From an uncultured Ardenticatenia bacterium (lineage in GTDB: Bacteria; Chloroflexota; Anaerolineae; Promineifilales; Promineifilaceae), in contig CALLZA010000644.1 of assembly GCA_937858165.1 (NCBI GenBank), positions 1 through 10,830 of the forward strand: 10,830 bases of DNA, written 5' to 3'. The notes beneath the pieces were generated by a model, which was not told where the DNA came from, searched no databases, and saw only the letters and a list, made by a program, of their open reading frames with translations. Every line of letters starts with the position of its first letter. Position 1 is the stretch's first letter. Positions 1 through 5,497 of this stretch are shown in pieces. Both the position numbers and the translations under genes were made by a program.

Positions 1-122
1 GTGGGTACAGGCTGTATTGATATGTTTAGTACTAGAGTCTACTGGTTTACTCATGTTTATTCTATGATGTTGTTTGATCACGTCTAGTCTTGCGTCGTAT
101 GCTATCGTGTTTTTTTTTTTTT
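1..122. other. Non-genomic read-through noise ending in poly-T
   Basis: This stretch is AT-rich, has no coding character and differs sharply from the GC-rich remainder. It ends in a run of 13 T (110-122) that abuts the outer end of the P7 flow-cell adapter at 123. When a short insert is sequenced through its adapter and off the end of the molecule, base calls become poly-A and then noise; reverse-complemented, that gives exactly this order. I treat it as an artefact, and any reading frame starting here should be ignored. Confidence 0.9.
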
Positions 123-188
123 CAAGCAGAAGACGGCATACGAGATCTAGTACGGTCTCGTGGGCTCGGAGATGTGTATAAGAGACAG
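123..188 (+). other. Illumina Nextera P7 / i7 adapter contamination
   Basis: Four blocks match known library oligos: the P7 flow-cell sequence (123-146), an 8-base index CTAGTACG (147-154, which I recognise as Nextera N702), GTCTCGTGGGCTCGG (155-169) and the 19-base Tn5 mosaic end AGATGTGTATAAGAGACAG (170-188). The tagmentation junction is therefore between 188 and 189, and genomic DNA begins at 189. The adapter happens to be open in several frames, so gene callers can create chimeric proteins across it. Confidence 0.98.
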
Positions 189-610
189 GTATTGTCCTGC
201 CCGCAGCAAAGGGGGCCGGCGACAAGAAAGCAGCGTCGCCCGCCGCGACGGAGAGCCGGCGCGCCCGGCCCAAGGCGGCCGGGGACAACGGCGCTCAGGC
301 CACCCCCCCGCCGTCCGCCGCGCCCGTTTCCAATGGCAATGGCGGCAAACGCGCTCGCGCGTCGGCGGAGAAGCCGGCGGCCACGAAAACGGCCGAGCCG
401 CCGGCCCAGATGGCGTTGCCGATAGACGAGCCAGCGGAGGCTCCTAAGGCCGCGCCGCGCGCTGGCAAATCGTCCGCGAGAAAGTCGCCCGCGCCGGCGA
501 AACAACCCGCTCCCCCGAAAGCGGCCAAGAAAGTGACGCCGGCTGCGGCCGAACCGCCACCGCCCGTGGCCAAGGAAGAGAAAAAGACAACAAGGACGAA
601 GAAGTCCTGA
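189..610 (+). CDS. 3' end of an unidentified protein with an Ala/Lys/Pro-rich basic tail (5' truncated)
   Basis: Read from 191, the frame is open to TGA at 608-610 and gives about 139 residues made almost wholly of Ala, Lys, Pro, Arg, Glu and Thr, with stretches such as KSPAPAKQPAPPKAAKK and a final EKKTTRTKKS. This looks like the disordered, histone-H1-like tail carried by some bacterial topoisomerases, helicases, RNA-binding proteins and nucleoid proteins. The folded part lies upstream and is missing because the contig begins at the Tn5 junction at 188/189. An internal ATG at 410 is probably not the start, since the same composition continues upstream of it. The parent protein cannot be identified. 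The cold-shock gene downstream makes a nucleic-acid-binding role plausible, but that is only inference. It is low complexity throughout, so homology searches will be weak. Confidence 0.6.
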
Positions 611-689
611 TGTTTTACCCGCCCTCTAGCGACGATAATGACGCGGGTAGAGCAACCCGCGCTACGACTATAGCTGATCGGAGAACAAT
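611..689 (+). promoter_or_regulatory. Structured leader of the cold-shock gene with two competing hairpins
   Basis: Two mutually exclusive stems share one strand. TACCCGC (616-622) can pair with GCGGGTA (643-649). Alternatively CGCGGGT (642-648) can pair with ACCCGCG (655-661) around a 6-base loop. The second lacks a T-run, so it is not a standard terminator of the upstream gene. GATAAT (634-639) and TATAGC (669-674) are possible -10 boxes, but neither has a convincing -35. A clear ribosome binding site, GGAGA (680-684), sits 5 bases before the ATG at 690. Confidence 0.4.
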
Positions 690-1229
690 ATGAACTTTCG
701 TGATCGTTGGGAAGAGAATGAGCAAGGGGAACGCTTCGTGTTCACCGTAGAGATGCAGCGCCGGCTGAGTCAGGCCGGGCTGCCCATCGAGCCAACGGCG
801 CTGGCGCAGTTGCCGGCTGTGGCCGCCCGCGCGCCGCGCGAATCGCGCGAGCCGCGGGAGTCACGCGACTGGCAGCCGAGTGGCGAGCAGTCGTCGGGTG
901 ACAGCTATGCCCCGTCGCGCGAACGCGAACCGCAGCGCGAACGGGAGCGCGAACAGGAGCGCGAACAGGAGATCGTCGGGCCAGAGACCATCCAGATCGA
1001 CCCGATGACAGGTAAGTACATCGGCCTCGTCAAGTGGTACAACGATAAGAAGGGGTACGGGTTCATCGTCCGCGGCGCGGGCGAGGAGATCTTCTTTCAC
1101 AAGTCGGCCACCGTCGGCGAGGTCGAGGGGTACGAAGAAGGGCAGTGGGTCCTCTACGACGTGGAGACCCGCCAGAAAGGCCCCGAGGCGACCGACGTGG
1201 AGCCGTACACTGGCGAGCCTATCGAGTAA
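690..1229 (+). CDS. Cold-shock-domain protein with a charged N-terminal extension
   Basis: The 179-residue protein carries a C-terminal cold-shock domain (about 108-173): GLVKWYNDKKGYGFI includes the RNP1 motif KGYGFI (121-126), and EIFFHKS (133-139) is RNP2. Such OB-fold domains bind single-stranded RNA or DNA, and the small stand-alone members act as RNA chaperones. Typical CspA proteins are about 65-75 residues, so this one has roughly 105 extra N-terminal residues. Residues 1-35 (starting MNFRDRWEENEQGERF) look weakly ordered or form a small unknown domain. Residues 48-95 are a disordered Arg/Glu/Ser-rich linker with RES and RER repeats. The aromatic at KWYN is Tyr where Phe is usual. The start is supported by GGAGA 5 bases upstream. 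The gene stands alone, behind a structured leader and ahead of a large hairpin that ends the transcript. Confidence 0.9.
   Translation: MNFRDRWEENEQGERFVFTVEMQRRLSQAGLPIEPTALAQLPAVAARAPRESREPRESRDWQPSGEQSSGDSYAPSREREPQREREREQEREQEIVGPETIQIDPMTGKYIGLVKWYNDKKGYGFIVRGAGEEIFFHKSATVGEVEGYEEGQWVLYDVETRQKGPEATDVEPYTGEPIE
932..970 (+). repeat. 12-bp in-frame tandem repeat in the charged linker
   Basis: The unit GGAGCGCGAACA occurs exactly twice (944-955 and 956-967), with a degenerate copy just before (from 932) and a partial one after. Because 12 is a multiple of 3, each copy adds four charged residues of the Arg/Glu/Gln type (RERE or REQE). This is likely a slippage-prone tract whose copy number could vary between strains without a frameshift. 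Confidence 0.7.
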
Positions 1230-1239
1230 ATGTAGAAGA

Positions 1240-1333
1240 GCTCACGCAAAGGACGCCAAGATAGCAAAGAGCGCAAAGAAGAAATAATGTTCTTCTTTGC
1301 GCTCTTTGCTTCCGTGGCGTTCTTGGCGTGAGC
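1240..1333. terminator. Large 44-bp stem hairpin between convergent genes
   Basis: The arms 1240-1283 and 1290-1333 are complementary at 39 of 44 positions, closing on the 6-base loop ATAATG (1284-1289). The inner 21 bp are perfect (1263-1283 against 1290-1310), and so are the outer 8 bp (GCTCACGC / GCGTGAGC). It fills the gap between the cold-shock stop (1227-1229) and the permease stop (1337-1339), so it can act as a bidirectional terminator or transcript stabiliser. No long T-run follows the stem on either strand. Its size and purine-rich AAAGAGCGCAAAGAA arms resemble a dispersed palindromic element that has settled in a terminator position; that reading is inference. Confidence 0.75.
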
Positions 1334-1336
1334 CTC

Positions 1337-2326
1337 TTACTCTTTGGCCACACCGCTGCCGTGGACCAGGCGGGGGTCAAGCGCGTCGCGCAGACCGTCG
1401 CCCAGTAGATTGAAGGCCAGCACGGTCAGCATAATGGCCAGACCGGGGAAAAAGACGAGATGCGGCGCGCTGAAGACCTGATTGCGCTCCTGGGCCAGCA
1501 TCGCGCCCCACTCCGGCGTCGGCGGTTGCGCCCCCAAGCCGATGAATGACAGGGCGGCTGTGTCCAAAATAGCCGTAGCGATGCCCAGCGTGGCCACGAC
1601 GATCAGCGGTGGCAGGGCGTTGGGCAGGATGCGGTTGAACAGGATGTGCCAACTGCTGGCCCCCAGCGCGCGCGACGCTTCGATAAAGTCCATCTGGCGC
1701 ACTGATAGAACGCTGGCCCGCGTCACGCGGGCGTAGGAGGGGATGCTGATGATGGCAATGGCCAGCATGGCGTTCGTAAGCCCCGGGCCCAGCACGCTGA
1801 CGATGGCGATGGCCAACAGCAGGAATGGGAAGGCCAGCACGACGTCCAGGATGCGCATGATGAAGTTGTCGGCCCAGCCGCCGAAGAAGCCGGCGATGGC
1901 CCCCAGCAGGGTGCCGGTGATGACGGCGAAGCCCACGGTCAGCAAGCCGACATAGAGCGAGACGCGCGTGCCGTAGATAATGCGGCTGAACACATCGCGG
2001 AAGTTGCCGTCGATGCCCATGATGTGCTGCGGCTGGTCGGTCGGGCAACCCAGCAGATGGATGCACGGGCCGTCGCGCTTGCCGACGTTCTCAATCCCAA
2101 TGAGCGGCTGCTCCGGGTCATAGGGAGCGATAAGCGGGGCGAAGAGCGCGCTGAACAGCAGTGTGCCCAGTAGGATCATGCCGACGACGGCCGACTTCTG
2201 GCGGAAGAGCCGCCGCAGTGTCAGCCGCCACAGCGTATTGGCGCGATAGTCGCCGATACTGGCGACGGCGGCGTCGTCCAGCGGCGGCAGGGTGGTGACC
2301 GGTGTTGGCTCGGACGCGAGTGACAT
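1337..2326 (-). CDS. Peptide/nickel-type ABC transporter permease, DppC/OppC-like
   Basis: This 329-residue inner-membrane protein is one of two permease subunits of a family-5 importer for oligopeptides or similar solutes. After a cytoplasmic N-terminus, a first membrane helix lies at about 44-68. A periplasmic loop follows and leads into FRDVFSRIIYGTRVSL (109-124), the equivalent of the GRDVLSR motif typical of DppC. The permease core runs from about 122 to 315. The ATPase-docking EAA loop is visible as EASRALGASSWHILFNRILPN (216-236). LSFIGLGAQPPTPEWG (259-274) and the C-terminal LGDGLRDALDPR are classic for the subfamily. An unusual insert before the GRDV-like motif carries Cys88 and Cys94. 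It starts 5 bases after the DppB-like stop with only a weak ribosome site, so translation is probably coupled. Substrate cannot be told from sequence. Confidence 0.95.
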   Translation of the reverse strand: MSLASEPTPVTTLPPLDDAAVASIGDYRANTLWRLTLRRLFRQKSAVVGMILLGTLLFSALFAPLIAPYDPEQPLIGIENVGKRDGPCIHLLGCPTDQPQHIMGIDGNFRDVFSRIIYGTRVSLYVGLLTVGFAVITGTLLGAIAGFFGGWADNFIMRILDVVLAFPFLLLAIAIVSVLGPGLTNAMLAIAIISIPSYARVTRASVLSVRQMDFIEASRALGASSWHILFNRILPNALPPLIVVATLGIATAILDTAALSFIGLGAQPPTPEWGAMLAQERNQVFSAPHLVFFPGLAIMLTVLAFNLLGDGLRDALDPRLVHGSGVAKE

Positions 2327-2331
2327 GGTGG

Positions 2332-3411
2332 TTAGTCCAAATGGATGCGCGGGTCCAGAATGGCGTAGGACAGGTCAACGATAAGGTTGACCATGACGTA
2401 GCCGACGGCGATGACGACAACGAAGCCCTGGATGATGGGGTAGTCGCGGGCGGTGATGGCTTCGTAGAGGCTGCGGCCGACACCGGCCAGCCCGAAGGTC
2501 GTCTCGGTCAAAATGGCCCCGCTGAGCACCAGGCCGAATTGCAGGCCGATGATGGTCACGATAGGGAGTAGGGCGTTGCGGAAGGCGTGTTTCATGACGA
2601 CCTGACGCTGGCGCAGCCCCTTGGCTCGCGCGGTGCGCACGTAGTCCTGGCCCAGCACCTCCAGCATGGCCGAGCGGGTCATGCGGGCGACGATAGCCAG
2701 GGGGATGGTCGCCAGAGCGACGGCGGGCAGGATCAGGTGGCGGACGGCGTCGGCCAGTACGTCCCACGCGCCGGTAATGATCGAGTTAAAGATGTAGAAG
2801 TTGCTGATGAACTCCGCCAGACCGGCGCTGAAGGTGCCTTCGGTCAGCTGCCAGCCATAAACCTCATAGAACGGCACGGCGCTGACGCCGGCCGAGAGGC
2901 GGCCGCTGGCCGGCAACTGGAACGGCGTATCCTTTAGCAGCAGGGCGAAGACGTAAATAAGCATCAACCCCAGCCAGAAGACAGGCATGGACACGCCGAT
3001 ATTGGCGCCAATCATCGTCGCCACATCGGTCGGCGAGTTGCGCCGCAGGGCAGAGATGATGCCGAGAGGAATACCGATGCTGATAGCCATCACGACCGAG
3101 GCGATGCCCAACTCGATCGTTTGCGGCAGGCGCTCGATGAGGATCTCCATGACTGGCCGCTTGAAGCGGATGGAGTCGCCGAAGTCGCCGCGCAGCATGT
3201 CACGGGCGAAGATGAGGAACTGCGTCGACAGCGGTTTGTCTAGTCCCTTTTCGGCGTTGAAGATGGCGCATACTTCGGGCGTGGCCTTTTCGCCGAACAT
3301 GGCGGTGCAAGGCTCGCCGGGAATGGCGCGGGCCAGGGCGAAGGTGACGATTAGAACACCGATGACCACTGGGATAGCCGCCAACAGCCGGCGGATCGTG
3401 TATTGGGTCAT
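2332..3411 (-). CDS. Peptide/nickel-type ABC transporter permease, DppB/OppB-like
   Basis: The 359-residue protein begins MTQYTIRRLLAAIPVVIGVL, the standard DppB N-terminal helix, followed by a periplasmic stretch with GDFGDSIRFKRPV (75-87) and LPQTIELG (95-102), all characteristic of the DppB family. The permease core covers about 100-355, with the EAA loop at 256-283 (DYVRTARAKGLRQRQVVMK) that docks an ATPase. FGLAGVGRSLYEAI (306-319) and the terminal ILDPRI are further hallmarks. A long periplasmic segment (about 160-215) is somewhat enlarged. Cys35 and Cys48 lie in the first periplasmic loop. I chose the start at 3411 because GAGGGG lies a few bases upstream; the in-frame ATG 48 bases further up would add a non-conserved tail read from a hairpin. 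It pairs with the DppC-like subunit to form the channel. Confidence 0.95.
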   Translation of the reverse strand: MTQYTIRRLLAAIPVVIGVLIVTFALARAIPGEPCTAMFGEKATPEVCAIFNAEKGLDKPLSTQFLIFARDMLRGDFGDSIRFKRPVMEILIERLPQTIELGIASVVMAISIGIPLGIISALRRNSPTDVATMIGANIGVSMPVFWLGLMLIYVFALLLKDTPFQLPASGRLSAGVSAVPFYEVYGWQLTEGTFSAGLAEFISNFYIFNSIITGAWDVLADAVRHLILPAVALATIPLAIVARMTRSAMLEVLGQDYVRTARAKGLRQRQVVMKHAFRNALLPIVTIIGLQFGLVLSGAILTETTFGLAGVGRSLYEAITARDYPIIQGFVVVIAVGYVMVNLIVDLSYAILDPRIHLD

Positions 3412-3433
3412 GTTTGCCCCTCGGTCGAAAAGG

Positions 3434-3472
3434 GCAGGCGGGATGGAGGACGCGGCCATCCATCCCGCCTGC
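3434..3472 (-). terminator. Intercistronic hairpin followed by T's, between binding protein and permeases
   Basis: Arms 3434-3447 and 3459-3472 form a perfect 14-bp GC-rich stem with an 11-base loop. In the direction of transcription (minus strand) the stem is followed by CCTTTTCG, so it resembles a partial rho-independent terminator. In importer operons, hairpins after the binding-protein gene commonly give more binding protein than permease by attenuation or 3'-end protection. The permease start lies 22 bases beyond the stem. Confidence 0.7.
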
Positions 3473-3488
3473 GGCGATCAGTTAGAAA

Positions 3489-3504
3489 GCAAGCTCACGC
3501 TTGC
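3489..3504 (-). other. Small hairpin just after the binding-protein stop codon
   Basis: GCAAGC (3489-3494) and GCTTGC (3499-3504) form a 6-bp stem around TCAC. It lies between the stop codon at 3517-3519 and the larger terminator-like hairpin. It may help protect the 3' end of the binding-protein message, but a stem this short can arise by chance. Confidence 0.35.
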
Positions 3505-3516
3505 GTGCCGGCGGGC

Positions 3517-5352
3517 CTACCCTTCGGCCGGCGGGGCGTTCAGGAAGCCACCCCACAGCGCCGAGAAGTAGGAGAACGCGCCGGTGTTGCCGACGTGGAA
3601 CGGATGGGAAGCATCCCACTGCACCACGTAGGACATGACGACGTCATTGGCGTCCAGGGCCGACCCGTCGTGGAAGGTGACGCCTTCACGCAGGGTGCAA
3701 GTCCAGACGGTCAGGTCTTCGTTGGGCGTGCAGGCCGTGGCCAGCGACGGCTCAACAGCCGTGCCGCCGACCTCATAGGCCAGCAGCGCTTCAGTCGTCT
3801 GCTCGCAAGCGCGCAGCGACTCGCCGTCGGTCTCGTCGGCGCAGTAGAGGCTGATCGGCTCAGCGTTCTGCATCCAGACGAAGGTGTCCTTGCCGGGGTT
3901 CATACGGGCGAAGGACTCGTTGCCCAGCGGGCTGACGTGCGGCTCGGTGACCGAGGCCAGATAGGCCACGCCGGAACCGCCGTGGGCCACAGGAACCATC
4001 GGCACCAGGTCGCGGATCAGGTTGTTGGCCTGCTCATAGAGCGGGGCGCGGTCGTCATCACTGGCCAGCGAGGCAGCCTCGGCCAGCACCGTGGTCAGCT
4101 CGTCGAACTGGTCGCCGAACTGGGCCGACGAACCGGCGCCGAAGTGGTAGTCAACGAAGTTGGTCATGTCGGGGTAGTCAGCGCCCCAACCCAACAGGTG
4201 CAACCCCTCGATCGCGCCGGCGTCGGCCGCTTCGAGGAACGCGCCGGACTCCATGACCACGATCTCGGCCGTGATGTTCAGGTTCTCCAGCAACTGGGCC
4301 TGAATGTCCTGGGCGACGATGTTGGGGTCGGGCAGATAGCCGCGGACGACGTCACGATAGGTGATGGTCGTCTCGAAGCCGTCGCCGAGACCCGCTTCTT
4401 CCAGCAGGGCGCGGGCGGCTTCGACATCGAACTCGTGCCACGCCTCGCCGGCGCAGCCGTTGGGGATGGAGCACGGGGTGAAGTGCGACGCGACCTCAGA
4501 GCCGGCCGGGTAGAAGTTGTCGACGATGCGCTGCCGGTCGATGCCCATGGCGATCGCCTGGCGGACGAGAACATCGTCGAACGGGGCGAAGGTATTGTTC
4601 ATACCAACGTAGAAGACGTTGAGGGCCGGACGCTCCAACAGTTGCAGGTTGGTGTCGCCGGCGATGGTCTCGAAGTCATCCGGGGCCGGGTTGTCGATAC
4701 CGTCTACCGCGCCGGTCTGCAGTTCCAGCAGGCGCGCCGCGGACTCGGTCTGCCAACGGAAGACGAGTGTGTCGGCGAAAGCCGCATCACCCCAATAGTT
4801 GGGGTTCTTTGTGTAGACCAGCTCTTCGCCGCGGCTCCAGTTCTCGACCATGTAGGGGCCGGTACCGATGGGCTTCTCCAGCAGGTCGCCGGTGCCGCCG
4901 GTGGACTCGAGGTACTCCGAGGGCTGGATGGCGAACGACGTGAAGGCCGCCTTCGACGGGAAAGCCGGGTCGGGCGAGCACATGGAGAACTGCACCGTCA
5001 TCGGATCGATGGCCGCGATTTCCTGGAACAGACCGGTATAGCCCTCAGCCTCGCAGTCGGCCGAGACGACCATCAGGTCGCCGGCCGGTTCTTCGGCCAT
5101 AGCGGTAGCCGCGGCCTCAACCGTGGGGGCGATCTCTTCGACCGCCGCCGCGACGGTCGGCGCCAGCTCGGTCGCCGCGGCTTCGAGGGTCGGCGCGAGC
5201 TCCTCGACTGCCGCCTGAACCGTCGGGCCGACCTGGGTCGCCGCGCTTTCAATCGCCCCCTGAATATCGCCACTCGTCGCCGTACAGGCGGTGAGGGCCA
5301 GGGCAGCGATGAGAAGCAATCCTAACATCCACAAAACACGATTCTTCTTCAT
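3517..5352 (-). CDS. Peptide/nickel-type ABC transporter substrate-binding lipoprotein, circularly permuted
   Basis: The 611-residue lipoprotein captures the solute outside the membrane and passes it to the two permeases downstream. Residues 1-23 are a signal peptide ending in the lipobox LTAC (lipid-anchored Cys23). Residues 30-84 are a five-unit stalk of 11-residue repeats. The family-5 (SBP_bac_5) fold follows in unusual order. It opens with IDPMTVQFSMCSPDPAF (115-131), KPIGTGPYMVENW (160-172) and NPNYWG (183-188). These continue through FDDVLVRQAIAMGIDRQRI (258-276) and LLGWGADYPDMTNF (386-399) to VPMVPVAHGG (450-459). Only then comes the block that normally opens the protein: AEPISLYC (497-504), TEALLAYEVGGTAVEPSLA (520-538) and WTCTLREGVTFHDG (550-563) with DANDVV. 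Cysteines occur in possible disulfide pairs, for example 541/552 and 504/516. AAGGAG precedes the ATG at 5352; ATGs further upstream lie within polX or the promoter region. Confidence 0.95.
   Translation of the reverse strand: MKKNRVLWMLGLLLIAALALTACTATSGDIQGAIESAATQVGPTVQAAVEELAPTLEAAATELAPTVAAAVEEIAPTVEAAATAMAEEPAGDLMVVSADCEAEGYTGLFQEIAAIDPMTVQFSMCSPDPAFPSKAAFTSFAIQPSEYLESTGGTGDLLEKPIGTGPYMVENWSRGEELVYTKNPNYWGDAAFADTLVFRWQTESAARLLELQTGAVDGIDNPAPDDFETIAGDTNLQLLERPALNVFYVGMNNTFAPFDDVLVRQAIAMGIDRQRIVDNFYPAGSEVASHFTPCSIPNGCAGEAWHEFDVEAARALLEEAGLGDGFETTITYRDVVRGYLPDPNIVAQDIQAQLLENLNITAEIVVMESGAFLEAADAGAIEGLHLLGWGADYPDMTNFVDYHFGAGSSAQFGDQFDELTTVLAEAASLASDDDRAPLYEQANNLIRDLVPMVPVAHGGSGVAYLASVTEPHVSPLGNESFARMNPGKDTFVWMQNAEPISLYCADETDGESLRACEQTTEALLAYEVGGTAVEPSLATACTPNEDLTVWTCTLREGVTFHDGSALDANDVVMSYVVQWDASHPFHVGNTGAFSYFSALWGGFLNAPPAEG
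5101..5265 (-). repeat. Five 11-residue (33-bp) repeats forming the lipoprotein stalk
   Basis: Residues 30-84 of the binding protein divide into five 11-residue units: IQGAIESAATQ, VGPTVQAAVEE, LAPTLEAAATE, LAPTVAAAVEE, IAPTVEAAATA. Odd units carry AAT and even units AVEE at the same place, so the true period may be 22 residues (66 bp). An 11-residue period is typical of extended right-handed helical coils. The likely role is a spacer or oligomerising stalk between the lipid anchor and the binding domain. Confidence 0.75.
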
Positions 5353-5404
5353 CTCTTTCTCTCCTTGCCTAACTTGGGGCCAAGACCGGCCCATGAGGGA
5401 TACT

Positions 5405-5432
5405 AGAATAGCATGGCCGAACCAAAAGACAA
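5405..5432 (-). promoter_or_regulatory. Candidate promoter of the ABC importer operon
   Basis: On the minus strand TTGTCT (5427-5432) and TATTCT (5405-5410) are separated by 16 bases, each matching 4 of 6 bases of the sigma-70 consensus. Transcription would start near 5398 and leave a leader of about 45 bases, including the AAGGAG ribosome site, before the ATG at 5352. Position and direction fit, but the match is modest. Confidence 0.4.
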
Positions 5433-5441
5433 GGAAGTTAT

Positions 5442-5477
5442 AAGACCTCGAGGCTCTTCTGAGACCTCTGAGGTCTT
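5442..5477. promoter_or_regulatory. Palindromic element between divergent promoters (operator-like or dispersed repeat)
   Basis: Outer arms AAGACCTC (5442-5449) and GAGGTCTT (5470-5477) are perfectly complementary. Within the element are the palindromes CCTCGAGG (5446-5453) and AGACCTC-T-GAGGTCT (5462-5476), so the heptamer AGACCTC appears twice in direct and once in inverted orientation. It lies between the importer promoter and the polX -10 box, over the place where the polX -35 would be, which suits a shared operator. It may instead be a mobile palindromic repeat. Confidence 0.45.
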
Positions 5478-5483
5478 TCGCGC

Positions 5484-5489
5484 TATAAT
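5484..5489 (+). promoter_or_regulatory. Perfect -10 box of polX, implying a leaderless transcript
   Basis: TATAAT ends 8 bases before the polX ATG at 5498. A start 6-8 bases downstream of the box would fall at about 5495-5497, so the mRNA would begin almost at the start codon. There is no good -35 at 16-18 bases upstream. The adjacent GGAGG (5491-5495) is only 2 bases from the ATG and would be largely outside such a transcript. If transcription starts further upstream, GGAGG would be a badly spaced ribosome site. Confidence 0.5.
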
Positions 5490-5497
5490 GGGAGGCC

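Noticed and set aside
1..109. AT-rich sequence with promoter-like words at the contig start
   Set aside because: It lies outside the sequencing adapter and is base-calling noise, so promoter matches there have no meaning.
90..447. Open frames crossing the adapter at the contig start
   Set aside because: They include translated adapter and mosaic-end sequence, so they are chimeras of library oligo and genomic DNA.
932..970. Short direct repeats considered as a CRISPR-like or VNTR array
   Set aside because: The 12-bp units are adjacent, have no spacers and keep the reading frame, so they are a coding tandem repeat only.
3412..3459. Upstream ATG for the DppB-like permease
   Set aside because: The extra 16 residues are read from the hairpin region and are not like DppB N-termini. 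The ATG at 3411 has GAGGGG just upstream.
3403..5325. A 640-codon open frame on the plus strand opposite the importer genes
   Set aside because: It is antisense to the binding protein and the permease start, both with clear family motifs. Its translation shows no recognisable domain and the biased composition typical of a shadow frame in GC-rich DNA.
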